59,412 nt of DNA. Source: Intestinibacillus massiliensis. GTDB taxonomy: Bacteria; Bacillota; Clostridia; Oscillospirales; Butyricicoccaceae. A program made the position numbers and the translations under genes. Location: contig NZ_LT707060.1 of NCBI RefSeq assembly GCF_900155735.1, positions 433,695 through 493,106 of the forward strand, in the 5' to 3' direction. Below the pieces are notes generated by a model that saw only the letters and a list, made by a program, of their open reading frames with translations, had not been told where the DNA came from and made no database searches. Below, one piece after another: positions 41,685 through 50,937 of this stretch (within the stretch, counting starts at the first letter, position 1; every line of letters starts with the position of its first letter).

Positions 41685-43514
41685 TTAATTTGCCGGCGCA
41701 GATAGGTGTTCTTTGATGCAGGCGAGGAACGCCTCCCCGTATTTGTCCGCCTTGGACTGGCCTACGCCCGATACGGACAGGAACTCTTCCCGGTTTTCGG
41801 GCAGCTTGCGGCACATGTCCGCGAGCGAGGCGTCCGTAAAGACCGTGTAGGCCGGGCGGCCGCCCCGCGTGGCAATCTGCTTGCGGAGCTGCTTGAGCGC
41901 ATCCATCAGCGCGCCGGACGGGGCTTCGGCGCGCGCGGCCTTGCGCGGCGCCATATCCTGCGGTACGCGGATGATGAAAGGGCCGCGCGCACGGATAATC
42001 TCATCCGACCGCGGGCACAGGGTTACCACCGGGTATTCGCCCTCGGAAACGGACAGGTATCCCGCGCCGATCAGGCGGTCGAGCAGGTAGCGGATGCGGC
42101 GCACCGGCATTTCCTGCATGATCCCGTAAGTGGACAAGGTGTCGAACCCGGCCTCCAGGATACGTTCCGTGCGCGCGCCGTGCAGGATATCGGCAATCAG
42201 CGCCTTGCCGACCGTGCGGCGGCGCTCGGCCAGGCGGTAGACGCAGGAGACGATCTTTTGCGCGTCGATGGTCGCGTCCACGGTTTCAAACTGCGTATTG
42301 CAGTTTGAACAGTTGCCGCAATAGCCCTGCGTATGTTCCCCGAAGTAGCGCAGGATGAAATGGCGCAGGCAATCGGTCGTGGCGCAGTAAAACGCCATCT
42401 GCCGCAGGCGTTCGCGTTCGCGCTCCAGCACGGTGCGGCGGGTCTCCTCGTCGAGCGCCTCATCCGCGTCCCGGCTGTGCTCGATGAAAAACTGCCCGGT
42501 GCGCACGTCCTGCGGGCTGTAAAGCAGGATGCAGTCCGCGGGGGAACCGTCGCGCCCGGCGCGGCCGGCCTCCTGGTAATAGCTTTCCATGTTTTTGGGC
42601 ATGTTGTAATGGATGACGAACGCCACGTTGGATTTGTCGATGCCCATGCCGAAGGCGTTCGTCGCGACCATGACCGTCCGGCGGTCAAAGAGGAAGTCCT
42701 CCTGGCTCCGGCGGCGGCTGTCCGCGTCCATGCCCGCATGGTAACAGGCCGCGTCGAAACCCCAGCCGCACACCAGGGCGGCGACCTCCTCGACGGACTT
42801 GCGCGTCGCGCAGTAGACGATGCCGCTCAGGCCGCGGCGGCCTTCCAGCAGCTTTTTAAGGGCGGCGGGCTTGTTGACCGGGTGCTGTACCTCAAAATAG
42901 AGGTTTGGGCGGTCAAAGCCCGTCGTAAGGGTGAGCGGCTCGTGCAGGCCAAGGAGCTGCGCGATGTCCGCGCGCACATCGGCTGCCGCCGTCGCGGTAA
43001 ACGCGCCGAGGACGGGGCGGGCGGGAAGCTGACGGAGGAAATCCGGGATGCGCAGGTAGCTCGGCCGGAAGTCCTGCCCCCACTGGGAGATACAGTGCGC
43101 CTCGTCGACCGCGACGAGCGGGATGGGGACGCGCTGGGCAAGCGCCAGGAAGGCGGGCGTGTCCAGGCGCTCCGGCGCGACATAGAGCAGGCGGTACTGC
43201 CCCTGCGCTGCGCGGCGGAGCACCGTGGACTGCTGCGCGGGGGTCAGGGTGCTGTTGAGGTAGGCGGCGGGCACGCCGGATTCGCGCAGCGCATTCACTT
43301 GGTCGGCCATCAGGGAGATCAGGGGCGAAATGACGAGGGTGACACCGGGCAGCAGCAGGGCGGGCACCTGGTAGCACAGCGACTTGCCCGCGCCAGTCGG
43401 CATCACGCCGAGCACGTCCCGCCCGGCGAGGAGCGTGTCCACAAGCTCGGCCTGCCCGGGGCGGAAATCGTCGTAGCCAAAATATTGTTGTAGTATTTGC
43501 CGTGCATCGGCCAT
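41685..43514 (-). CDS. recQ: RecQ-family ATP-dependent DNA helicase
   Basis: A 609-residue protein. The helicase core has Walker A TGAGKS and the DEAH-type box DEAHCISQWGQDFRPSY; motif VI is QEAGRAGRDG. The RQC zinc site is in YCGNCSNC, and a C-terminal HRDC domain ends VSGVGQSKADKYGEAFL. It unwinds recombination intermediates. ATG 43514 follows AAAGGAG; an in-frame upstream start at 43559 is unsupported. Confidence 0.95.
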   Translation of the reverse strand: MADARQILQQYFGYDDFRPGQAELVDTLLAGRDVLGVMPTGAGKSLCYQVPALLLPGVTLVISPLISLMADQVNALRESGVPAAYLNSTLTPAQQSTVLRRAAQGQYRLLYVAPERLDTPAFLALAQRVPIPLVAVDEAHCISQWGQDFRPSYLRIPDFLRQLPARPVLGAFTATAAADVRADIAQLLGLHEPLTLTTGFDRPNLYFEVQHPVNKPAALKKLLEGRRGLSGIVYCATRKSVEEVAALVCGWGFDAACYHAGMDADSRRRSQEDFLFDRRTVMVATNAFGMGIDKSNVAFVIHYNMPKNMESYYQEAGRAGRDGSPADCILLYSPQDVRTGQFFIEHSRDADEALDEETRRTVLERERERLRQMAFYCATTDCLRHFILRYFGEHTQGYCGNCSNCNTQFETVDATIDAQKIVSCVYRLAERRRTVGKALIADILHGARTERILEAGFDTLSTYGIMQEMPVRRIRYLLDRLIGAGYLSVSEGEYPVVTLCPRSDEIIRARGPFIIRVPQDMAPRKAARAEAPSGALMDALKQLRKQIATRGGRPAYTVFTDASLADMCRKLPENREEFLSVSGVGQSKADKYGEAFLACIKEHLSAPAN

Positions 43515-43684
43515 AGGGAAAGGCTCCTTTGCGGTTAAAATAGGCGCGCGCGGCGCCAAACGGATACCATTATGATATCACAAATCCGCACGCGGCAGTA
43601 GACCTAAAAATGCAAAAATCGCGGCGTTTGCCTGTACACGGCGCGAGAGGGATGGTATGATATGGGTATCAGGGAGGTGGGGGA

Positions 43685-44557
43685 ATGAAAAAGACAGGTC
43701 CCGGCATCCGGTGGGGGCGTGAAATCCGGCGGTTGCTGCTGATCACCCTGGCTTCGGTCGTGATGGCGGTCAATATCAAGAGCTTTGTCGACGCGGGCGG
43801 GCTGTTCCCCGGCGGCTTCAACGGCCTGACGCTGCTGATCCAGCGCAGCGCGGCGCGCTTTGCCGGGCTTTCGCTGCCGTTTACGGTGATCAACCTTGTG
43901 CTGAACGCCATCCCGGCCGCGGTCAGCTTCCGGTTTATCGGCCGGCGCTTCTCGGCCTATTCGTGCTACATGATCGTCCTGACGAGCGCGCTGACCGACC
44001 TGCTGCCCTCCATCCCGATCACGAATGACGTGCTGCTGATCTGTATTTTCGGCGGCCTGATCAACGGCTTCGCCATTAGCCTGTGCCTGATGGGGCGCGC
44101 GACCAGCGGCGGCACGGACTTTATTGCCGTTGCGCTGTCGCAGCAGCGTAATGTGGACGCATGGAACTATATTTTCATGGGGAACGTCGTCATGCTGCTC
44201 ATCGCGGGCGCGATGTTCGGCTGGGACAAGGCGCTTTATTCGATCATCTTCCAGTTTGCGTCTACGCAGATCGTGCACATGCTCAACCTGCGTTACCAGC
44301 GCGTGACGCTGCTGATCATCACGAACCAATCCGAATCGGTGTACCAGCAGATCCGCAACACGCGGCACAGCGCCACGCTGTTCCGGGGCGTCGGCCTTTA
44401 TAACGGCGAGGAGCGCACGATGCTGTACACCGTCATCACGAAGGACCAGGTCAAGGGCATCCTGCGGCAGGTGCGGCAGGCAGACCCGCACGCTTTTATC
44501 AACCAGATCCGCACCGACCAGGTCAGCGGCAATTTTTATCAGGAGCCGAACGATTGA
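43685..44557 (+). CDS. YitT family membrane protein (DUF161/DUF2179)
   Basis: A 290-residue protein with about five to six N-terminal membrane segments (VDAGGLFPGGFNGLTLLIQ, GGLINGFAISLCLMGRATSGGTDFIA). A C-terminal cytoplasmic DUF2179 domain follows (GVGLYNGEERTMLYTVITKDQV). The function of YitT proteins is not established. GGAGGTGGGGGA precedes the ATG. Monocistronic. Confidence 0.88.
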   Translation: MKKTGPGIRWGREIRRLLLITLASVVMAVNIKSFVDAGGLFPGGFNGLTLLIQRSAARFAGLSLPFTVINLVLNAIPAAVSFRFIGRRFSAYSCYMIVLTSALTDLLPSIPITNDVLLICIFGGLINGFAISLCLMGRATSGGTDFIAVALSQQRNVDAWNYIFMGNVVMLLIAGAMFGWDKALYSIIFQFASTQIVHMLNLRYQRVTLLIITNQSESVYQQIRNTRHSATLFRGVGLYNGEERTMLYTVITKDQVKGILRQVRQADPHAFINQIRTDQVSGNFYQEPND

Positions 44558-44577
44558 CGGGCGGCCAAAGGCGTATG

Positions 44578-44606
44578 AAGGGCAGCGGTTTTACCGCTGC
44601 CCTTTG
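44578..44606 (+). terminator. Terminator of the YitT gene
   Basis: AAGGGCAGCGG pairs with CCGCTGCCCTT around TTTTA, followed by a short T stretch. Confidence 0.85.
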
Positions 44607-44654
44607 CGCGTCCCGGCCTGTTTGCGCGCCCGACTGCCCGCTTTCTAAAGGTTC

Positions 44655-44704
44655 CTTAAGAATACTTAAAAACTATGGCGGAAAAAAGTACCTTTCCGTA
44701 TAAT
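44655..44704 (+). promoter_or_regulatory. Regulated promoter of the efflux operon
   Basis: TATAAT at 44699-44704 lacks a good -35. CTTAA occurs twice with a 10-bp period (44655-44659 and 44665-44669) some 30-45 bp upstream, the typical arrangement for an OmpR-type response regulator. Such a regulator is encoded in the same gene set (50239-50937). Confidence 0.5.
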
Positions 44705-44764
44705 ACACAGCATTAAGGGACACCCCCTGCGATGGGAATGTACGATACAGAGAGGTATGATACG

Positions 44765-46402
44765 ATGAAATTTTTAAAGAAGGAAAAAGCGCAGGACGGG
44801 GCGGCTCCCGCAAAACGCCGTTCCCGCCGCATCACGGCGCTCGTCCTCGCGGCGGTGCTGGTCGCCGGGGGCGCGGCGGGCGTTATGCACTTGGTAACGC
44901 CCAAAGGCACAGACGCCGGCGGGGCGCAGGCCGTGCCGGTTACCCGCCAGAGCCTGATCCGTACGCTGACCGGCACCGGTACGCTCGCGCCGGCCGAGCA
45001 GTTTAAGATCACCCCGCTCGTCACGGGGAAGGTGCTGGAATGCACCTTTGAGGAAGGGGACACGGTGCAAAAGGGGCAACTCCTTTACCGGATCGACCCG
45101 AGCGAGGCCAACAAGAATATTGAGCAGGCACAGCTTTCCCTGCGGCAGGCGCAGCTGGCCGCGGGGCAGCAAGCCGAGGAACTGGGCAAGGCCACCGTCC
45201 GCGCGGAGGAATCCGGCGCGGTGACCGAGGTCTTTGTCAAGGTGGGCGAGCAGGTCGAGGCGGGCGCCAAGATTGCCACCATCCGCAACAGCGCGGTAAT
45301 GCTGCTCACCGTGCCCTTCAACGCCACGGACGCCGCGGGCTTCCGCGTGGGGCAGGCCGCGTCGGTCACGGTAAACGGAAACTTCCAGACGGTGGCGGGC
45401 ACGGTCAAGGAGGTTGACGCCGCCGAGACCGTGGGCGAGGGGTTCCAGGTCACGCGCAACGTGACGATATCCATCCCGAACCCGGGCGCGCTCTCCCCCG
45501 CCGCTTCCGGCACCGCGGTGATCGGCGGCGTGGCGGGCAATGGCGGGGCAGCCTTCGCGTACAGTGCGGAAAGCACGGTGACCGCGGGCGTGTCCGGCAA
45601 GGTTGCCCGGCTCGAGGTCAGGAAGGGCGGGAAGGTGGCCGCGGGCGACGTGGTCGCGCGGCTTTCCAGCACCGCGCTGCAAAACCAGCAGGAAAATAAC
45701 TCGATCGCCATCCAGCAGGCCGAGGTAAACCTGATGAACGCGCGGGCGGGGCTGGATCATTTTAATATCACCGCCCCGATTTCGGGTACGGTGGTCAGCC
45801 GCGAGGTCAAGGCCGGGGACTCCCTCGGGAGCGGTTCCGGCACCAACTCCATGGCGGTCATTTACGACCTGTCCGCGCTGGTCTTTACGATCCCGCTCGA
45901 CGAGCTGGACGTGAGCAAGGTTTCCGTGGGGCAGGCCGTCACGGTGCGCGTCGACGCGCTCGACGGGCGCACGTTCGACGGCACGGTCACCAAAATCAGC
46001 ATGGCGGGCAATACCGAAAAGGGCAAGACCGCCTATCCGGTCACCGTGAAAATCGAAAATCCCCCGAAAGAGCTGCTCCCCGGCATGAACGTAAACGCCG
46101 CCATCGTGGTGGCCAAGGCGGATAACGCGCTGGCCGTGCCGGTTGCGGCCGTGCAGTATGGGGATGTGGTGTATGCCCGCAACAAGGCGGGCGGGGACTA
46201 TCCGCCGGAGGACGGCGTGCCCCAGGGCTTCCACAGCGTCAAGGTGGGAACCGGCGTATCCGACGGCGACCACGTGGAAATCAAGGCCGGCCTGGAGGAA
46301 GGCGACGAAGTGTTTGTGCCGGCAGAAGCCCCGCCCTCGCCTGATCCCGGCGGTATGGGCGAAGGCGGCGAAATGGGCGGCGATGAGCTTATGCTGGGCT
46401 AA
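44765..46402 (+). CDS. MacA-like membrane-fusion (HlyD/RND adaptor) protein
   Basis: A 545-residue protein with one N-terminal membrane helix (~25-45). It has two biotinyl-lipoyl-like segments: GKVLECTFEEGDTVQKGQLLYRID with VRAEESGAVTEVFVKVGEQVEAG, and GKVARLEVRKGGKVAAGDVVARL with ITAPISGTVVSREVKAGDS. A beta-barrel and a Gly/Met-rich tail follow. It is longer than usual because the barrel-sandwich part seems duplicated. It should couple the MacB-type ABC pump to wall-exported substrate. ATG 44765 follows AGAGAGGT. Confidence 0.87.
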   Translation: MKFLKKEKAQDGAAPAKRRSRRITALVLAAVLVAGGAAGVMHLVTPKGTDAGGAQAVPVTRQSLIRTLTGTGTLAPAEQFKITPLVTGKVLECTFEEGDTVQKGQLLYRIDPSEANKNIEQAQLSLRQAQLAAGQQAEELGKATVRAEESGAVTEVFVKVGEQVEAGAKIATIRNSAVMLLTVPFNATDAAGFRVGQAASVTVNGNFQTVAGTVKEVDAAETVGEGFQVTRNVTISIPNPGALSPAASGTAVIGGVAGNGGAAFAYSAESTVTAGVSGKVARLEVRKGGKVAAGDVVARLSSTALQNQQENNSIAIQQAEVNLMNARAGLDHFNITAPISGTVVSREVKAGDSLGSGSGTNSMAVIYDLSALVFTIPLDELDVSKVSVGQAVTVRVDALDGRTFDGTVTKISMAGNTEKGKTAYPVTVKIENPPKELLPGMNVNAAIVVAKADNALAVPVAAVQYGDVVYARNKAGGDYPPEDGVPQGFHSVKVGTGVSDGDHVEIKAGLEEGDEVFVPAEAPPSPDPGGMGEGGEMGGDELMLG

Positions 46403-46413
46403 GGAGGCACACA

Positions 46414-47154
46414 ATGAAAATCCATGACGTCAATACCCTGATTGAGTTTGAAAAAATAGATAAGATTTATCAAATGGGCGATTCCGAGGTCCGTGCGGCC
46501 GACGGCGTTTCCTTCAAGATCTGCAAGGGCGAGTTTGTGGCGATCGTCGGGCAGTCCGGTTCGGGCAAGTCCACCTGTATGAATATCATCGGCTGCCTGG
46601 ACGTGCCCACCCATGGGCACTATTACCTGAACGGGCGGGATACCGCCACGCTGGACAAGAATGAGCAGGCGGAGTTCCGCAATAAAATGCTTGGCTTCGT
46701 GTTCCAGCAATATAACCTGCTGCCCAAACTGAGCGTGCAGGAAAACGTGGAACTCCCGCTGCTGTACGCGCGCATCCCCCCGGCGGAGCGTGCCCGCCGC
46801 GCCCGGGAAGCGCTCGCGCGGGTAGGGCTGGAGGGCAAATGCAAGAACCTGCCGAGCCAGCTCTCCGGCGGCCAGCAGCAGCGCGTATCCATCGCCCGCG
46901 CGCTGGCGGGCGACCCGTCGGTCATCCTCGCCGACGAACCGACCGGCGCGCTCGACAGCCGCACGAGCCGGGAAGTGCTCGATTTCCTCAAAAACCTGAA
47001 CGCGGGCGGCAACACCATCGTCCTGATCACGCACGACAACGGCATCGCGGCCGAGGCGCAGCGCATTATCCGCCTGCAGGACGGCCGCGTGGTCTATGAC
47101 GGCCCGGCGGTCGACGCGGCGCGCGTACAGTTTGCGGAAGGGGTGGTCGGATGA
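46414..47154 (+). CDS. MacB/LolD-type ABC transporter ATPase
   Basis: A 246-residue ATPase with Walker [11 protein letters not shown]-loop FQQYN, signature LSGGQQQR, Walker [12 protein letters not shown] and H-loop ITHD, all canonical. GGAGGCACACA precedes the ATG, 11 bp after the adaptor gene. It overlaps the permease gene by 4 bp and powers it. Confidence 0.93.
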   Translation: MKIHDVNTLIEFEKIDKIYQMGDSEVRAADGVSFKICKGEFVAIVGQSGSGKSTCMNIIGCLDVPTHGHYYLNGRDTATLDKNEQAEFRNKMLGFVFQQYNLLPKLSVQENVELPLLYARIPPAERARRAREALARVGLEGKCKNLPSQLSGGQQQRVSIARALAGDPSVILADEPTGALDSRTSREVLDFLKNLNAGGNTIVLITHDNGIAAEAQRIIRLQDGRVVYDGPAVDAARVQFAEGVVG

Positions 47155-48323
47155 GCCTCCGCCAGTCCCTGCACATGGCGCTCAAGAGCCTTGCGGGCAG
47201 CAAGCTCCGTTCGCTGCTGACCATGCTCGGCATCATCATCGGCGTGGCGTCGGTCATCATCCTGGTATCCATTATGCAGGGCATGTCGCAGCAGATGCTG
47301 TCCGAGTTTACCAAGATGGGGACAAACCGCCTGGAGGTGTCCATCTTTGGGCTAGGGGAATCGTCCCGCACGGTAGGCGTGGCCGACCTCGAGGGGCTTT
47401 ACCGCGGGCACCGGGATGTTTTTGGGTCGATGAGCCCGCGTGTGGATGTATCGGCGGGCGTATCCGTCGGTACCAAGGTGTATCCCTCCACCAAGTTGGC
47501 CGGCGTAAGCGAGCAGTACCAGCAGGTGGAAAAGCTGGAGATGGGCGCAGGGCGGTTCCTGGGCTATATGGACGTCAAGGAGCGCGGCAAGGTCTGCGTC
47601 GTGGGGCCGTACCTGGCCCGCACGGCGTTCGGCGGCAAGGCTGTCGGGCAGGCCGTCAAGATCAACGGCGACGCGTATACCATCGTGGGCGTACTGGCGC
47701 AGCGGGGCAACGGCAGCCGCGGGTCGGAGGACGACCAGATCCTGCTGCCCTACTCCCAGGCGCGGCAGCTCGGCGGCACGGTATCAAGCTTTGTCTTCGC
47801 CACAAAGGACGCCTCGCAGAACCGCGAAGGCAGGCGTATCCTGCAGGAAATGCTGTACGGCGTGTACCGCAGCAACGACGCCTTTTACATTATGGATAAC
47901 CAGCAAATCGTAAATTCGGTCAATAAGATGAACGGTACGCTGACCATGGTGCTCGTGGGCGTAGCGGCGATTTCGCTGCTGGTCGGCGGCATCGGCATCA
48001 TGAATATCATGCTGGTCTCCGTCACCGAACGCACCCGTGAAATCGGCATACGCAAATCCCTGGGTGCGAAGGAACGGGACGTTTTAAACCAGTTTATCAT
48101 CGAATCGGCTGTGACCTCCACCGTCGGCGGCCTGCTCGGCATTGCGGTCGGCGTCGCCGGCACGTTTGCGGCCGGGATCATCATGAAGATGGCGATGGCG
48201 CCCGCGCTGGACGCGGTAGCCGTATCCTTCGGGATTTCCGTCATCATCGGCGTGTTTTTTGGATTTATGCCCGCCAGGAAGGCGGCGCAGATGAACCCCA
48301 TCGACGCGCTCAAATACGATTAA
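47151..48323 (+). CDS. MacB-type ABC transporter permease
   Basis: A 390-residue protein with the MacB layout: first membrane helix (LLTMLGIIIGVASVIILVSIMQG), a large extracytoplasmic MacB core (~45-260), then three C-terminal segments of the FtsX domain (LLVGGIGIMNIMLVSVTERTREIGIRK). It probably exports a peptide or lipid-like antimicrobial. Sequence alone does not give the substrate. Confidence 0.92.
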   Translation: MSLRQSLHMALKSLAGSKLRSLLTMLGIIIGVASVIILVSIMQGMSQQMLSEFTKMGTNRLEVSIFGLGESSRTVGVADLEGLYRGHRDVFGSMSPRVDVSAGVSVGTKVYPSTKLAGVSEQYQQVEKLEMGAGRFLGYMDVKERGKVCVVGPYLARTAFGGKAVGQAVKINGDAYTIVGVLAQRGNGSRGSEDDQILLPYSQARQLGGTVSSFVFATKDASQNREGRRILQEMLYGVYRSNDAFYIMDNQQIVNSVNKMNGTLTMVLVGVAAISLLVGGIGIMNIMLVSVTERTREIGIRKSLGAKERDVLNQFIIESAVTSTVGGLLGIAVGVAGTFAAGIIMKMAMAPALDAVAVSFGISVIIGVFFGFMPARKAAQMNPIDALKYD

Positions 48324-48335
48324 AGGAGAATGAAG

Positions 48336-50183
48336 ATGAAAAGGATGCTTTCCGCCGTGCTGTGCGCGGCGACGGCGCTTACGCTGCTCGTGCTGCCCGC
48401 ACAGGCGGCCGAAGCCCCGGAGACGGTGCGCAGGGTGGCGGTAGAAATGGGCGTTATGGACGCAGGGGAGGCAAATTTCACCCGCCCGGTGACCCGGGGC
48501 GAGTTTGCCAAAATGCTGGTTTCCGCTTCGGCGCGCAAGGGCACGGTTTCCCCCACGGGCAACGCCTCCCCGTACCGGGACGTCCCCTACACGCATGCCT
48601 ATGCGAGCTATATCAAGACCGCGGTGCAGGAGGGCTGGATGACCGGCTACCTGGACGGCACCTTCCATCCTGGCCAGGCGGTCACAGCGGCGGAGGGCGC
48701 GACCGCGGTGCTCGCCCTCCTGGGTTATGGCAGCGGGGACTTTTCCGGCGGCTATCCCGACGGGCAGATGGCGCTCGCCCAGTCCATGGGGCTGTCCGAC
48801 GGCGTGCACGCCGCCGCGTTATCCGGCCTGACGCTGTCCGACTGTACCTACCTGTTCTATAACTTGCTGGGGGCGAAGGCCAAAGGGGGCGATAAAAAGT
48901 ATGCCGAGGTGGCCGGCTATAAGGTGGATAAGGACGGCAAGCCGGATGTAGGCGCGATGCTGCAGCCCGCCACCGAGGGGCCGTTCGTGGTGCCGGCGGG
49001 CGGCGCGCAGGGCATGTTGCCGTTTACGCCCGCGGCGGTGTACCGCAACGACACGGCGGCGGATGCGGACGCGATCCAGCCCTGGGACGTGCTCTATTAC
49101 GCCAAGGGCAGCCGCACGGTGTGGGCATATGCGCGCAAGGTCTCTGGCACCTATGAAAAGGCCGCGCCCGACAAGGAGGCGCCCGAGGCCGTGACCGTGT
49201 CCGGCACGGAATACAAGGTCGGCGGCGCGGCGGCGAAAAGCCAGCTCGGCACCGGCGGCGGGCTTCCCATCGGCTCCGTGGTCACCCTGCTGCTTGGGCG
49301 CGGCGGGGAAGTGGCGGCCGCCTACGCGGCGGAAGCCCTCAGCACCGAGATCATCGGCGTGGTGACGGCGGCGGGCACCTCGCCCTATACGTCGGCCAAC
49401 GGCGCGCCGTACGAGGCGGCCACCGTGACCGTGCTGGGGCTGGATGGGCAAAGCTATACCGTCAAGGCGGCGCAGAAGCGCAGCGTGGGCAGCCTCGTGC
49501 GCGTGAGCTTTCCCTCGGGGGGCGTTAAAATAGAGTCCCTCCGCCAGAACCAGGCCGTCATCGGCAAGGTGTCTGACAAGGGGCGCAGGGTGGGCCAATC
49601 GCCAGCCGCGCCCGATATACGCATCCTGGACGTTGCCGACGGCGCGGCCGTGAAGGTATACCTGAGCCGCCTGGACGGCTTGACCCTGCGCAGTGAAGAT
49701 GTACTGTACAGTGAAAAGAACGCGGCGGGCGAGGTTTCCGCACTCATCCTCAAGGGGGTGACCGGCGACCAGTACCGCTACGGCGTCGTCCTTTCCGCGA
49801 AGGAGGAGAACGACGGCCAGTCCTTGCGCGCGGCATACCGTGTGCTGGTAAACGGGGAAACGACGGCTTACAGCCTGGCAGACCGCGTGCTCGGCGCAAA
49901 ACCGGGGCCTGCGCGCATCGAAACGCAGGATGGCCAGCTAAAGCGCATCGTGCAGCTTGGCAAGGTAGACCGGGTAGACAGCATCAGCGGCGTGACGCTT
50001 AAGGGGGCGGGTGAGACGCATACCATCTGGGACAACGCCACGGCATATATCTATAAGGACCAGCAGTATCACAAGGCCGACCGCAACGAGCTGGACCCTG
50101 CGGTTTACAATATGAAGGCATATTATGACGCGCCGGACAGCGAGGGCGGGCGCATCCGCGTCATCGTCGCCACGCCGCGGTAG
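48336..50183 (+). CDS. SLH-domain protein within the efflux operon
   Basis: A 615-residue secreted protein. The signal peptide ends LPAQAAE at ~23; two to three SLH-like repeats occupy ~25-165 (VTRGEFAKMLVSASA, SYIKTAVQEGWMTGYLDG, AVTAAEGATAVLALLGYG). The remaining ~450 residues are repetitive beta-rich sequence that I do not recognise. ATG 48336 is 7 bp after AAAGGAG; the in-frame ATG at 48330 is too close to it. It begins 12 bp after the permease gene, so it is in the efflux operon and may form its wall-anchored component. Confidence 0.83.
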   Translation: MKRMLSAVLCAATALTLLVLPAQAAEAPETVRRVAVEMGVMDAGEANFTRPVTRGEFAKMLVSASARKGTVSPTGNASPYRDVPYTHAYASYIKTAVQEGWMTGYLDGTFHPGQAVTAAEGATAVLALLGYGSGDFSGGYPDGQMALAQSMGLSDGVHAAALSGLTLSDCTYLFYNLLGAKAKGGDKKYAEVAGYKVDKDGKPDVGAMLQPATEGPFVVPAGGAQGMLPFTPAAVYRNDTAADADAIQPWDVLYYAKGSRTVWAYARKVSGTYEKAAPDKEAPEAVTVSGTEYKVGGAAAKSQLGTGGGLPIGSVVTLLLGRGGEVAAAYAAEALSTEIIGVVTAAGTSPYTSANGAPYEAATVTVLGLDGQSYTVKAAQKRSVGSLVRVSFPSGGVKIESLRQNQAVIGKVSDKGRRVGQSPAAPDIRILDVADGAAVKVYLSRLDGLTLRSEDVLYSEKNAAGEVSALILKGVTGDQYRYGVVLSAKEENDGQSLRAAYRVLVNGETTAYSLADRVLGAKPGPARIETQDGQLKRIVQLGKVDRVDSISGVTLKGAGETHTIWDNATAYIYKDQQYHKADRNELDPAVYNMKAYYDAPDSEGGRIRVIVATPR

Positions 50184-50238
50184 AAATTAGGCCGCGCTTG
50201 CGCTATAATGAGTAAAAAGGACGGAAGGGGTGGAGCAT

Positions 50239-50937
50239 GTGGCAAAAACAAAAATCCTGTTTGCGGACGACGACCCGGAGATCCGCGAGGTCATCCGGCT
50301 GCTGCTGGCCAGCGAGGGCTATGAGGTGGTGGAGGCGGAAAACGGGGACGAGGCGGTCGCGAAAATGGACCCTTCGGTCGACCTGATCATCCTGGATGTG
50401 ATGATGCCGGGGCGCTCCGGGATTGCGGCCTGCGCCGAAATCCGTAAGAACTCCACGGCGCCCATCCTGTTCCTGACCGCGAAAAGCCAGGATTCCGACA
50501 AGGCCATGGGGTTTTCCGCGGGGGCGGACGATTATCTCGCCAAGCCCTTTTCCTATGCGGAGCTGACCGCGCGCGTCAAAGCGATCCTACGGCGCTACCA
50601 GGTCTACCGCGGGAAAGGCGAGGCGGCGCAGGAGGCCGGTGCGGTCGCGCTGCCCGGCCTGTCCATCCGCGCCGACCGGAACGAAGTGCGGCATAACGGC
50701 GAACCGGTCGCCCTGACCGATTTGGAATACCGCATCCTGCTGCTGCTCGCGCAGAACCGCCGGCGCACCTTCAGCGCGCAGGAAATCTATGAGCGCATCT
50801 GGCAGGAGCCCTACTATTATAGCGGGAACAATACCATTATGGTACACATCCGCAACCTGCGCAAAAAGCTGGAGGATGACTCGAGGAACCCGCGCTACAT
50901 AAAAAACGTGTGGGGGAAGGGGTACTGCATTGAATAA
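50239..50937 (+). CDS. OmpR-family response regulator (efflux operon)
   Basis: A 232-residue protein with a receiver domain (ILFADDDPEIRE, LIILDVMMPGRSG with phospho-Asp, and DYLAKPFSYAEL) and a C-terminal winged helix (LTDLEYRILLLLAQN, GNNTIMVHIRNLRKKLEDD, VWGKGYCI). Start GTG 50239 has AAGGGG 8 bp upstream; a second in-frame GTG at 50230 is inside that site. It overlaps the kinase gene by 8 bp. Confidence 0.92.
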   Translation: MAKTKILFADDDPEIREVIRLLLASEGYEVVEAENGDEAVAKMDPSVDLIILDVMMPGRSGIAACAEIRKNSTAPILFLTAKSQDSDKAMGFSAGADDYLAKPFSYAELTARVKAILRRYQVYRGKGEAAQEAGAVALPGLSIRADRNEVRHNGEPVALTDLEYRILLLLAQNRRRTFSAQEIYERIWQEPYYYSGNNTIMVHIRNLRKKLEDDSRNPRYIKNVWGKGYCIE

